64,000 nucleotides of DNA from Entomortierella parvispora. Taxonomy: Eukaryota; Mortierellomycota; Mortierellomycetes; Mortierellales; Mortierellaceae. The notes beneath the pieces are model-generated. The model made no database searches. It worked only from the letters and a program-made list of their open reading frames with translations, and had not been told where the DNA came from. Every line of letters begins with the position of its first letter. The first letter of the stretch is position 1. The stretch is from positions 1,674,001-1,738,000 of the forward strand of contig OY752140.1 in NCBI GenBank assembly GCA_963573315.1, in the 5' to 3' direction. The position numbers were made by a program, and so were the translations under genes. Of this stretch, positions 1 to 11,563 are shown one piece after another.

Positions 1-3000
1 CGCCGAGCGAATCACGGTCCAGATAGTTGGTGGGCTCATCCAACACCAAAATGTGGGGGTTGAGCCACATGGCAGCGGCGAGCACAACCTTGACTTTCTG
101 ACCACCAGAGAGGCCCTTGATGTGATTGTGGGTGGCGAACTCGGCTGGGAGGCCCAAGTCGCCCAAATGCTTCTCGACCTCGACAGCTGTCAGCGAGCGC
201 GTCCAAGCTCCAGCGCGAGCAGCTTCCTTATCATCGAAGGCCTGGACCAACTTGTCAAAGCCCCATTCTTCAAGTTTTTCGCGAGGGATCCATGCGTTGT
301 CGTCAAAGTTTCGGCCAATCCATTGAATCTCGTACTCAAAGGAGCGCTTCGCCTTCCGACGTCCATAAATGTCCTCGATCTGCAGCTTTTCCATCTTGCC
401 GTTGATCTCCCACTGGATGAGTTTCTTCATCTGGGCCTCTTCCTCTGGGGTCACCTTACGAGAAGCCTTGCTTGCAAGTTCGCGGTCCTCACCGTACTGG
501 TAGCGCCATCTAATGTATTCATTAGGAGTCTTGGTCAAGTGCTGCTCAACGTGATGGAAAGCATGCTGGGCAACGTAGGCGACACGAAGGTTGGGGTGCT
601 TGATGACTTCTCCCACCTGGGGAATGGTCTCTCCAGTCAAAACCTTGATAAGAGTCGACTTCCCTGCTCCATTGGGGCCGACGACCGCAACACGGGAGTT
701 GAGAGAAACCTGGGCCGACATGTTTCTGATGGTGGGGACACTATTTCCAGGATATGTGAATGAGATGTTGGCAAATCGAAGCAGGGACTTGTCCTTAGAT
801 TTAACACCATCCAAGAAGCCAGGCTCTGGGAGTCGGAAAGTGACCAAGGATGACTTGAGCTCATAGTAAGACTTGGCATCGGGGTATTGCTCCACAAACT
901 TGGACAAGTTGCCACGGTACTTCTTCAACTTGCGACTCTCGTAGTGGATAATCCCGGTGCACACAGTGTCCAAGAAGCTGGAATCGTGCGAAACAATCAT
1001 CGAGGTCACGTTCGTGAGGCTGGTCAGGTAGTTCTCGAGCCAGGCCACATTGTTGACATCCAAGTGGTTGGTGGGTTCATCCAACAGCAAGATATCGGCG
1101 TTCATCAACATGGCACGAGCCAGTTCAAGCTTCATCTTCCATCCGCCAGACAGGGAGCCCACAGCTTGCTGCTGCATCGCGGGTGTAAAGCCCACACTGG
1201 CAAGCTTTTCAACAACCTCCTCGTGAGGAATGCTACCAAGCTTGGGGTCCGCAAACATGAACTGGACCACAGGGAGGTCTGCGTCTTCTGCTTGGAGATT
1301 GTGCTCCACAAAGACTGTGCGAAGCTCATCCGCTGGTGGGAATCCTTCGAGTTGACCATCTGCAATGGCGCGCATGAGGGTAGACTTTCCGACGCCGTTG
1401 GGCCCACAGAGACCATACCGTTGGCCACGTCGGAGATTGAGGCGGGTTTTGTTCAACAAGATCATTCCACCGTAGGCAAGAGAGAACTCGCAGTCGCAGA
1501 GCAACTCGCCCTCCTCGACATCGGCCACGGCCGCATTGGCGCTCGTGTTCTTGGCATCGAAATCAACGTAAAACTTGTGCACAGCGGTGAAGACGCGCTT
1601 GACTTCGTCCTTTGGAACAAAAGTCAGGAGGTATGGGGTAATGGAGGCGTCCCAGGCATCTGCCTCGAAATCACGGCTGGTAATCAACTCAGAGCAGAGT
1701 GTAGCGCTGTAGCTCAAACTTGTACGCACAAAATCGTCAGTCTTGATACTTGAGCCCAGGGTCTTGTTCAGAGTATCAAGAACCTCCGTAGGTCTAACCT
1801 CGTACGCAATGTTGATCGTGCTCTCTTCTTGAGCTTTCTCGCCTCCACCCACACGAACCAGGGTAGAGCGCGCACGCTCCGCTACGGAGCGAAGCTCAGG
1901 GGAGGCGCCAATCTCAATCATACGGTCCAATCCAGGCAGCAGCTTTGGCAGGAATTGGTGAGCGTGGGCAGGGTTTTCGACCAACTTGCACATGTTATCG
2001 ATAATGACAGCGGTCTGGCGCTGGATAGCGGGCGATCGCTCAGCCAGACCGCGGATCAACAGGGGGTTCATGATGGCCAGCGTTGGGGCTTCGACGGTGG
2101 TGACAAAGGTGGTGGAGGCCAGCTGATGAATGCATTCGGGTGCCTCCTCGGGGCGGTTGATACAACCGACCAAATAAGGGATGGACGAGATCAGATCGGG
2201 GTTGCCAACGACATCAAAGCAGGCAGTAGTCGTCTTGGTGGCCTCGACTCGCACCTGCGCATGGATGGATATAAAAATAAACAATGCGGTCAGTCCTTGT
2301 TTGCCCTCGGCGTCATCGACATCGTCATTGCCACTAGTCATCAACAAAGCAGGCAAAGCTTTACCTCTGGGCGGGTGGACCACATACTTGCGCTCAGAAC
2401 GGGCACAATTTCGTCAAGGCATTTGCTGATTTGCTGTTCAGGGTAAGGGTGGAGGGAGTTTGTTAGCACCTTGAAGGAGTGGCTACTCTTTTTCCTTCGA
2501 CTTTACAGCCCTGAACATACTTTGGGGGAGGACTTCGAGAGACCGGCGAGGAGCTGGAGACTTCCGCACTGAGACTGCCAGCGGCCGTTCTCGATGGAGT
2601 CAAAGAGCACAGGCAGCAGGAGCTTAACAGCATAGCGGGAGGGAAGGGCCATGATGGCCTTGCTGGCTTCATCCGCAGCATCACGGACAGAGAGAACCTT
2701 GTCTGCATATCCGTCCAGAACTTTGGGGACAAGAGGAATGAGGTACGGCTCGCCGGCCTGGCCAACAATTTTGCTCACGGCAGCGAGGATAAGGTAGGCT
2801 GCTTCTCGGAAAGTGGCCTGCTTCTTGTTCTCAAGAAGGATGGTGAGGGTTTTGATGAGCTGCGCTTCATTGAAGGCCGCGACCAGTCCGAGGCTCTTGA
2901 CCTCGTCCGCGACCTTTGCGGCCTCTGCCCTTCTGGATTCCGTCGAGGTCTGGTCCTGCGTGCCTCTGACAAGCTCGTTCAAGGTCTTGGTGTGAGCACC

Positions 3001-3021
3001 GTGGGTGGTTGACATGGCCAT
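1..3021 (-). CDS. TEF3: Translation elongation factor 3 (ABC-F ATPase), 3'-truncated by window edge
   Basis: EF3 is the fungal ribosome-bound ATPase that releases E-site tRNA during elongation. Exons read as 3021-2521, 2433-2365 and 2254 to beyond base 1; introns are 87 and 110 bp, both GT-AG. The N-terminus carries HEAT-type repeats. It is followed by ABC domain 1 (Walker A GPNGVGKST, signature LSGGW, Walker B LLLDEPTNHLD) and ABC domain 2 (GPNGAGKST), which holds the chromodomain-like insertion typical of EF3, then LSGGQ and LVLDEPTNYLD near the window edge. The C-terminal basic tail is missing only because the window stops. Exon 2 must run to 2365: the donor at 2387 would break the frame, whereas ending at CCAGAG restores the conserved MWxTxxE segment. 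The start is ATG at 3021, with an alternative in-frame ATG at 3015. Codon use is strongly biased, as expected of a highly expressed gene. Confidence 0.95.
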
Positions 3022-5302
3022 TATTGCTTTTTCTTTTTTCTTTTTAGTGTGCGGTTTCGACAAGGAAGAGAAACGCCAGAGTTAACGTCGAGGCGTTTGG
3101 GGTGGAGTGCAGAATGGGTGAATGAGGTGGAATGAGGGAGAAATGAGGGAGAGAGTGAGTGGTTCTTTGGCTCACAGACGACTTTGAGTCAAAGATGGAG
3201 GGTGTGGAGGGCGTGAAGTGGAGGTAGTAAAGGTGAAGAAAGAGAAAGAGAAGGCAGGAAAGGGACGCATTTCATCTTTTTATATCGGGCCTTTGGACCT
3301 GTGGAGCATGGACCACTCGCTGGCCGCTGTCTGACCGCCCTTGTTTACTGCTATCCACTGTTATTGTGCACCATTCCCATCGTCAACCTCGCCTCGTCCT
3401 CTCGCTGGCGATCCCGCCACTTGCACCCTCACAGTTGATGATGACAAGGAGATGAGCTCAAGGTGCCCGTGGCCCTGTCAAGAGTGCGCACCAAGACAAC
3501 AGCACGAAGGATGGAAGCCAGATGGCCAAGAGCTAAGAGTGCAGACAGCCTTGTTCTCTCCTGTTGTTACCGCTCCTTTCCCCGTTTCGACTCGATGCGC
3601 AATTAGATGTATACCAATCATGGCCCGTCGTGGATGAACCTGAACAAAGAAGGATGACAGAAACAAAAGGGCGCTTCCACTTGTCCATTGTTATTCTTGT
3701 CCACCAAACAGAACAAAAGAAATAGCAGCCCCCCTTCTCCCTCTTTCTCATCATTCGCGTTTATCTCGATGCCTCTGCCCTCCCCCTGATCCCCTGGACT
3801 CTGTTTTCTCTTTTTTTGAGTCCCATGTGTTCCTGCCCGCGAGTGCATATCTGACATTTGTTTCTCCCGAGGGATGCCTGTTGTTTTATCGTATCTTGCT
3901 GCTGCTGCTATGCCTCGTCCACGTCTTTTCCTCTGCCTATCATCCCTTGGACTGACGTCCCAGTCTAGCGAGTCCAAAGGTCCAGCTCGTTTATCAATGA
4001 AAAAAGGGGGTTATCTTTGCGCTGTTCTCAAAACCTTTTATCGTAATAAAACAGTGCCTAAAGAAAAAAAAAAAAAAAAGAGATATGCAAGCCAACCACT
4101 TTCAGGAAACTCACAGGATCCAATTTCGCCCTTGCATGTTAGTTATCCCATTGTTTCAACTTTTCTCTTTCCGTGGGCGTGAAGGAAGAAAAGAAAAAGA
4201 AAGTGGGAACGTAGATGGAAGAAGGCCAAAACACACACTTCGCGCGCCAGGTCGAGTCCATGACAAAATGGAAATTGAGATACAGGGAAGAGTAAAAGGT
4301 CACCGCAGTGAGGTCACGTAGGGGCGTTGCGTAGAATGTCGCCATGGCAACAGCGGTCTGAGAAATACAAGGGTGTCGTGCGTAGCTGACAAAACAAAAT
4401 CGAGATGATGGTCAACAGGCGCTTGAATTTTCCTGCTGCGGTGAATTTTTCGTGGGCAATTGAAGCCCGAGGAATGGAAAGAGAAGCAAAGGGGGATGGA
4501 AGAGTCGCAGCTGTGCGTTTTATAGCCAGAGAACTGCAATGCATGGTATGGCTATAAAACTCGGCGCTTGTTCTAATTCTATGATTTCGACACCAACGTG
4601 CACCGACCGACAACAGATCCACCCCTTCATGAAAGCCCATCTATCTTGCGACTTGGAGTTCGTTTACAGTGTGCAGGGATATCGTTTTATACGCGTCGAC
4701 GCACTTCTCTGATAAAAATTGGATCCCCGCTCTTTCATTCGCGTCCCACGGGGAAAGCAGTGGCCAGTCTGCACATGTGCTTGCGCGACAGGTCTCCAAA
4801 GATACAACAATCCGGCCAAGGAGCGAAAACCACCATCAACTCCTCCTTTCTCGGACTTTTAAAAAGAAACGAAAGGGGATGAAGAGAGAGAGAAAAGACA
4901 AAAAAAGAGTTCAGGAACAAAGAAACAAAGAGACGCGCAGACCACAGATCAGAACATGCCTTGGTGGCCTTGGTAGCCTTTGTGTTCTCGAAGATCACAA
5001 TGCGCCCCCTTGAAGGAATCTCCCTTTCTCCACCCCCTTCTCTCTTTCACCCTTGCTCCCTCTCCTGGCTCTTCCCTGGGCGTGAGTGGTCCGTAGGATC
5101 TTTCATCATTTCCGTCCGCAAGTTCCCGCGCAACCACAATCGGTGGAACTGCTCAAATAATATCCGATCTTGTTCCTGAAAAAACACCAGGTTTATTACG
5201 AGTTGCACTGTACAAATGATGGGGGAAGGTCAGAATATCATCGCCAGAGAGAGGAAAGGGAGAGAGAGAGAAGAGGGTAGGAAATCTCACAGCCAACGCT
5301 TT
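3022..5302. other. 2.3-kb intergenic region, no gene recognised
   Basis: Lies between the EF3 5' end and the PanB stop. The EF3-proximal 250 bp is a GA-rich leader or promoter on the plus strand. Further out there are short A-runs (about 4064-4078) and scattered ORFs of up to 119 codons with low-complexity, noncoding-looking composition. I see no tRNA, repeat or conserved protein segment. Confidence 0.5.
3277..3284 (-). promoter_or_regulatory. TATA-like element upstream of EF3
   Basis: Reads TATAAAAA on the minus strand, about 255 bp upstream of the EF3 ATG. A purine-rich (plus strand) leader lies between them. Placement fits a core promoter with a long 5' UTR; function is inferred. Confidence 0.35.
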
Positions 5303-6450
5303 TTAAGCATGGCTGGAAGCAATCTTTTGTTCCTCCTCGGTCTTCTCTTGACCAATCATCTTCATGAACCTGCTGAGCTCCTCTTGTGGCATAGGGTAGC
5401 AATGCTCTGCTGCAGGGAACGCGCCAGACTTGACATCTGCACTGTACTCCTTCAAAGCGCCCACAATCTCATCAGCGAGGCTACGATATGTTTTACAGAA
5501 GCGAGGGACGCGACCGTAGAGACCGAGCATGTCCTGCTGAACAAGAACCTGACCTGAGCATCCTGCGCCAGCACCAATGCCGATCGTGGGGATGTTCAGG
5601 ACGTCGGTGATATGTCTTGCGACAGGCTCGGGGACGGCCTCGAGAACGACGGCAAAGCAGCCGGCCTGCTGGAGTGCGAGGGCATCCTCAATCATGGCCT
5701 TTGCCTTGGCCACTGTTTTGCCTTGAACCTTGTATCCGCCCAAGCTGGCCTGGCGCTGAGGCGTGAGACCAATATGTCCGAGGACGGGAATCCCGACTTG
5801 AGTCAGGCGCGCAATGGTAGGGGCCATCTCCTTACCGCCCTCCAGCTTGACTGCTTCAGCCTTGCCTTCCTTCAGCATTCTGACGGCGTTGTTAACAGCC
5901 TGGTCAGCATTGGTCTCGTATGTGCCAAAAGGCATATCGGCGACCAAAAAGCTGGATCGCGTGCCGCGGGCGACGGCTCTACAATGGTGCAGCATCTCAT
6001 CAATAGTAATTTCGGAAGTAGAAGTGTAACCCAAGGCAACCATAGCCAAGGAATCACCAACCAAAGTCATATCAATGCCAGCCTTATCAACTAAGGTGCC
6101 TGTGGGGAAATCGTGAGCTGTCATGACAGTGATCGGCTCGCGGCGCTTGTAAAGCTTGCGGAGAGTTGCCAAAGTGACCTTGGACCGAACTAACAAAACA
6201 AAAGAGGCCATGGAGACAGTGGTGAGAACAATGGACAGAGGCGATGCTGCAGGAAGCGGAGCAAAACACTGAAAGATCAGTGGGCTCAACACATATTGGT
6301 TTGTGACACCGAGGGAGCGAAAAAGCGCGTGGAAGGAACATAATTCTTTGTCCGTGCTGGGATCTTGGACCGTTGGAGCAAAAGAAATAGGCTCGGGAAG
6401 CATGCAGCACGTTGACGAGTGAACATAGTCTGCGCCCGAGATTGTGTGAA

Positions 6451-6541
<91 letters not shown>

Positions 6542-7062
6542 GTGTAAGTGTGTTGTGCATGTGTGTATGTGTGTGTGTGTGTGTGTGCGAGTGAGGTGGG
6601 GTTGATATGACCAAGTCATGTCAGGTCAATTGGGTCGTTGACGAGTGTTCAGTCAATGCAAGGCAGTGCAGACCATGACTACGACACAGGTGACAACACG
6701 CGGCAGCGAAAAGAATGTTGTGGCACGCCACATGGCAAAAAAAAAAAAAAAAAAAAAGAACGAACGAAGCGGTGCGCTACTGTCAACAAATATGCCCCAC
6801 CGCACTATCTTCAAGGAAAAAAAATTAATTTCCCCTTGTCCGTTTTTGGCTTACCGTGATGAACATGATCGGCCTCGGCTGGGCGGGAGCTGTAGCTGCG
6901 CATGTCAGCAGGCATGGCCCACTGCTGCACTGCCGGGCTGCTTGTACGCATCGCTGCGAGGGACGAGCTTCGAAGGACTGTCCGCAGGGGCTGAAGAGTG
7001 ATCAGGCCAGATCGGGCCATCCGTGAACGCACTTGGACCGCTAGTCTTGCAGAGACCGACAT
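5303..7062 (-). CDS. panB: 3-methyl-2-oxobutanoate hydroxymethyltransferase (ketopantoate hydroxymethyltransferase)
   Basis: Catalyses the first committed step of pantothenate/CoA synthesis: 5,10-methylene-THF plus alpha-ketoisovalerate gives ketopantoate. There are two exons, 7062-6855 and 6189-5303, giving 364 aa. Exon 1 encodes an Arg/Ser-rich, acid-poor N-terminus of about 65 residues (MSVSARLAVQVRSRMARSG...) that looks like a mitochondrial presequence. Exon 2 opens directly on the PanB TIM-barrel with the family blocks TLRKLYKRREPITVMTAHD, LVGDSLAMVALGY, MPFGTYE, EGGKE, GHIGLTPQ, IGIGAG and DMLGL. The 665-bp intron (donor GTAAGC, acceptor TTAG) is unusually long for this window and contains a hexanucleotide microsatellite. 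The 438-codon ORF that reads through the repeat is not the protein; the conserved start comes only from exon 1. Orthologue of yeast ECM31. Confidence 0.93.
6451..6588. repeat. (TGTATG)n microsatellite followed by (TG)n inside the panB intron
   Basis: About 95 bp of nearly perfect TGTATG hexamer units (roughly 6451-6545) is followed by an interrupted (TG)n run at about 6567-6587. It lies wholly inside the panB intron. In the gene sense it reads CATACA/CA repeats. Confidence 0.9.
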
Positions 7063-7751
7063 GATTTGGAGTTTCTTGTCTTGGGGAGAAGGGAAGAGAA
7101 AGCGGGGCGCTAAGGAGAGGAGGGGAGAGTGAGAAGCAGAAGAGAGTGAAGAGTGAGCGAGTGGGTATGTGTAAGAGGGAGAGAAAGAGCAAGAGAAAAG
7201 AGAGGGAAAGGACTCTGGCGAAGTGTGTCTTCTTTATATAGTGTAAGTTCGGCTTCCGGATGCGAAGGGTGATGGCGAGGCCGAGCAACGTCAAAGTCAA
7301 GGCAAGTACCAGAGCGATCAATACGATGAGCAGTGGAACCAAGTCAAGCCGAGGTTAGATGAAGGCAGGAGGAGCAAGCGCCGTGTGGGCTGATGTCGGT
7401 TGTCTGTCATGGCCTGACATTCGACTTTGTCTGAGTCGAGTCTCCCACACCCTCCTCTCCAAGGTCTTTCGCCCGACTGGTCCCCAAAAAAAAAAAAAAA
7501 AAAGATAGATAATGCACGTGATCTCATATAAGTCATGTGACATGTGTGACTGCTGTACTGTGCCAGACCAGTGCCGGTCATGGCCCTGCACCATCATGCA
7601 TCATCTCCATCTCGTCTCACAGCTCCAGTCTCCCCTACTCCTATCCTCCTTCTTCGGCCCCTTCCTGTATATGTACGCATCTCCCTGAATAATCCACTCG
7701 CAGAATATTATAGCAAATAACAGACAGCCATCGGAACAACGAGCGCCTAGC
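7063..7751. other. Divergent intergenic region between panB and CDC50
   Basis: Contains the pyrimidine-rich panB leader (minus sense) and an A-run near 7486-7503. It serves two divergently transcribed genes. No coding segment or repeat is recognised. Confidence 0.5.
7232..7240 (-). promoter_or_regulatory. TATA-like element upstream of panB
   Basis: Reads TATATAAAG on the minus strand, about 170 bp upstream of the panB ATG, followed by a pyrimidine-rich leader in the gene sense. Inferred core promoter. Confidence 0.35.
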
Positions 7752-9488
7752 ATGATGGATGAACCACCAAAGCACAGGCCACCTAGTACGTCTGGTTCCT
7801 CATAATAGACATGGTCTGAATCCTACAAGTGCAGTACCGACTCTCCTTACTTATCAAGTTTTCGATAGACACCTCTTTCAAGCAGCAGCGATTGAAAGCA
7901 TGGCAGCCAATCCTCACTGCAAAATCCGTATTGCCAACGTTTTTCATCATCGGAATCCTTTTTGCACCCTTGGGTGGTTTACTGGTCTGGAAAACAGGAA
8001 TGGTAAAAGAGTCGCGTGCTATGCCACACAGTGAACTGTCTAGACTGCCTGACATGAGGCGTGTTTCCAGCATTTGAAAGCATGGCTGTTGGCATCGATG
8101 ACCTCCTTCTAATTATAGTGCTTTTTCCGCCAACCAGGTCACAGAGCTGTCGTTTGACTACACAGCCTGCTCTACAGCAACGACCGCGACACCTATTCCC
8201 GATGTATCCTGGGTTCACTCTTCATCCGTGGGTGACTTCGATCCTCCTTCATATGTAAACGTGACAGGTCCAAATATCATCACAGTGCCTGGTCAAGTCA
8301 ACCAAGGAGTAACACACACGTACGAAGTTGGAAGATGCAACATTCAGCTCACGTTCCCTGTCGATCTGCAACCACCAGTCATGGTGTATTACAAGCTCAC
8401 CAACTTTTTCCAGAACCACCGCAAATATACCAAAAGTCTGGATTACAAGCAGTTGGGAGGAGAAGCAAGCACAAATGAGGAGATCATCAGCAGAAAAGGA
8501 TGCACAGTCAACAGTGCGGAGCCTATTGTCTATCCCTGCGGTCTGATCGCCAACTCCATGTTCAATGGTACAGGGTTCACGCTGCGTTGTCTTCGATTGC
8601 TTTCCTACCCTCATGTCGCAGCTACTCATATATTCTTTATATTACCCTTTTGTTAGATACCATTAGTGGCCTGACAGCAGTGCCTGCACCAGGAGCAGAG
8701 GCAGCCACTGGAGAAAACTATAACTTTTCCAGTACTGGGATTGCATGGTCCTCTGACCGAACAAAATATGGTAACTACGGATACACGGATCTTAGCACCA
8801 TTGTCCCACCTGTGAACTGGAGTCCTCGCTACCCGAACGGCACCTATACTCCAGACTTCCCGCCTCCTAAAATCACTGAGGATGAGCATTTTCAGGTCTG
8901 GATGAGGACGGCTGGCTGGCCCACATTTTTGAAGGCATATGGCCGTAATGATAACACGGTCCTGAAGAAGGGTACTTATACCATGACCATCGATCTGAGT
9001 AAGTCTCATGAAGAGAGGCAAATCCTCTTTTTGTTGATAATAACCGGAATGTATAGGTGAATTCGATGACTTACAAACTCGCTGGACTCATTCTTGATTC
9101 TCTCCATTCTTAGACTTTCCGATTGACACGTACGGAGGAAAAAAGTTTATTGTCTTTAGCACACTCGGAGCCACCGGAGGTCGTAACAACTTTTTGGGAA
9201 TTGGGTATATTGTTGCCGCAGTTTTGAGTGCTGGACTTGGCATCATCTTTACCGCTCTCCATATCGTCCGTCCTCGGTATGCAGAAATGTCCCCAGATGC
9301 AGCGAAGGCAATTTTGTTTTGTCATGACTCTAACATCCGACCTACTGTTCTTTTCAATGCAACATAGTGTTATTGGTGATCACTCCAAGATCTCGTTCGG
9401 GGGCGAGGCGACTGTCCACACGCGGTCAGCAAACAGAGCTGACGACGTAGGAGGCAATCGTATTCGTTCTCGCTACGAAGACGATTGA
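7752..9488 (+). CDS. CDC50/LEM3 family protein, P4-ATPase (lipid flippase) subunit
   Basis: Beta subunit that chaperones P4-type flippases from ER to Golgi or plasma membrane and supports aminophospholipid transport. Six exons: 7752-7785, 7869-8002, 8138-8567, 8657-8998, 9114-9276, 9368-9488 (407 aa, all phases consistent). The first junction gives the family hallmark [14 protein letters not shown]. It is followed by TM1 ([20 protein letters not shown]), a Cys-bearing ectodomain with [11 protein letters not shown] and [38 protein letters not shown], and TM2 ([20 protein letters not shown]) before a short cytosolic tail. Several N-x-S/T sites lie in the ectodomain. ATG 7752 and 7755 are adjacent; the first is used. 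An AATAAA at 9538 probably serves 3' end formation. The paralogue (Cdc50, Lem3 or Crf1) cannot be assigned. Confidence 0.93.
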
Positions 9489-9662
9489 AGATGCGATATC
9501 CACCCCACGTCCCGCATAGCAATGAAAATTTTATGCCAATAAATTTGTCACGTTTTATCCTAGCCAGACAAAGCCACAGTGCCTGAGCTCGGGGACAGTC
9601 CGATGATGGGCATGCATTCCGGCGAAGCATTCCTTACTTTGCACCAAGGAAGACGTTTAGTA

Positions 9663-11463
9663 ATGCTTAGAATCAACATCGCCGCCCGAGCCATTCGAGG
9701 CTTCCATTCCACTGCTACCAGACTGCACGATGCTGCCGTGCTGGGACTCCATGCGGACGGCCAGCTGCTGGTCCCCAATTCGATTGCCGCCAACGGAAAG
9801 GAGAATCTCTCGAACCTGATCAAGGCTGGCGGAAGCAAGGGCAAATCTGGCGAGAGCCGTGTCTTTTATGGCGACTTTGGTCTTGGATCAGATATCCAAA
9901 AGGTTGCAGTAGTGGGCTTGGGGCAACAGGGTACTAGTGCCGCTGCCAAAGACAGAATCCGTATGGCTGTAGGTCTTTGTTATTCATTCAGGAAATATCC
10001 GGCTTGGCTGTGTTGATACGTCATTAATTCTGGGCAAATAATTATTTTCTAGGTGGCCACGGGCGTGAAGGCTTTGAAGGCTCAGGAGGCCAAGGACATT
10101 GGAATCGCCAACATGGGACACGACCAAGCTGCGGCCGAGGGAGCTTCCTTGGGCCTGTACAACTTCAACATGTTCAAGTCTGGAAAGAAGGGTGCCCAGA
10201 ATGAGACCAAGATCTCGGCTCTTGAAAATTCTGCCGAAAAGCGATCTCCCGATGAGATTAAGGCCTTTGAACATGGATTGATTCAAGCCCAGGCCCAAAA
10301 CCTCGCCAGGATTTTGATGGAGACTCCCAGTAACCATATGACGCCCACTTTGTTTGTGGAGCGATTTTTGAAGGAGGTTGAAAGCCTCGGTCTGGATGGA
10401 TCCAAACTCAAGGTCATTGTTCGGGATCAGTCTTGGGCAGAGGAAATGAAAATGGGAGCCTTTTTAAGCGTTTCCAAGGGAAGCGACGAACCCTTGAAGT
10501 TTTTGGAGATTCAGTACAATGGTGGCAAGGCTGGCGACAAGCCATTGGCGCTTGTTGGCAAGGGTGTGACCTTTGACTCGTAGGTGTTTTCAGTTTTTTG
10601 GACACCTTGACTCATGATCAGGCTGACAAAGAAAGGTGTAAGATCTAACATCCTACCTCTATTCTCGTCGTAGTGGCGGAATCTCTATCAAGCCTTCGCA
10701 GAACATGGGCATGATGAAGGGCGATATGGGAGGCGCCGCCACAGTTGCTTCAGCCATGTGGGGTATTGCAGCCCTGAACTTGCCCCTGAACGTTGTGGCC
10801 GGTATTCCTCTGTGCGAGAACATGCCATCGGGTCGCGCGAGCAAGCCTGGCGATGTGGTCACGTCCATGTCCGGAAAGACAATCGAGGTTGACAATACGG
10901 ACGCGGAGGGTCGTTTGATTTTGGCCGATGCCCTGACTTATATCTCAAAGACACACCAACCCCATACTTTGATCGACTTGGCGACTTTAACTGGAGCCAT
11001 GGACGTGGCTTTGGGTGGTGCTTACGCTGGAGTCTTTTCCACCAGTGACTCTCTTTGGTCCGAGCTGAACCATGCTGGAGAGGAAACTAACGAGGCCTTC
11101 TGGAGAATGCCCCTTCATAGTGTCTATCTCCCCCAGATCACCACCAACACGATCGCAGACCTTATTAACACAGGAGGAAGAAGCGCCGGTAGCTGCACAG
11201 CTGCTGTCTTCCTTCGCGAGTTTGTCCACGGCATCGAGCGCGACGATGGGTTTGCTCAGGCCGAAGGTGAACCTAGCACGGAAGCGGGCGCACCTCTCGA
11301 GAACCCTGAGGGTTTGAAGGCTGGCAGTGTTCGCTACGCTCACATAGATATTGCGGGAGTAATGGATACCTCAAACAACAACGGATACTATGCCAAGGGT
11401 ATGACCGGTCGCCCTGCCAGAGCTTTGATCGAGTTTGCCAAAAAATTGCAATCTTCAAAATAG
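9663..11463 (+). CDS. M17 leucyl aminopeptidase (cytosol aminopeptidase family)
   Basis: Di-metal exopeptidase that removes N-terminal residues from peptides. Three exons: 9663-9968, 10053-10579, 10674-11463 (540 aa). The catalytic block VTFDSGGISIKPS spans the second junction (Ser278), and the second signature NTDAEGRL is at about 352-359. Lys/Asp metal ligands are present in these blocks, as is the TLTGAMDVALG segment. I chose ATG 9663 because it starts a basic, acid-poor N-terminus (MLRINIAARAIRGFHSTATR) that looks like a mitochondrial presequence; in-frame ATGs at 9603-9612 would extend it without such character. The start lies only 175 bp after the CDC50 stop. The gene converges on the next gene, whose stop is about 100 bp downstream. 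AATAAA at 11522 is a likely processing signal. Confidence 0.93.
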
Positions 11464-11563
11464 ACAGAAAGGTGCTGAAAAGCCTACAGACCACGTTACC
11501 AATGATACAATATGAAAAGTAAATAAAAAAATGTTATTACTGTAAATGCTGGTGCTAAGGGAT

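Noticed and set aside
53-1753. Long plus-strand ORFs (236 and 288 codons) at the left edge
   Set aside because: They are antisense shadows of the EF3 coding sequence; the minus strand carries uninterrupted EF3 motifs over the same bases.
2388-2433. Alternative EF3 exon 2 ending at the GTATGT at 2387
   Set aside because: It breaks the reading frame and removes the conserved MWxTxxE segment; the donor at 2364 preserves both.
5303-6619. 438-codon minus ORF with a His/Ile/Thr repeat N-terminus
   Set aside because: It reads through the panB intron and its microsatellite. The conserved PanB start comes from the upstream exon at 6855-7062 by a phase-correct splice.
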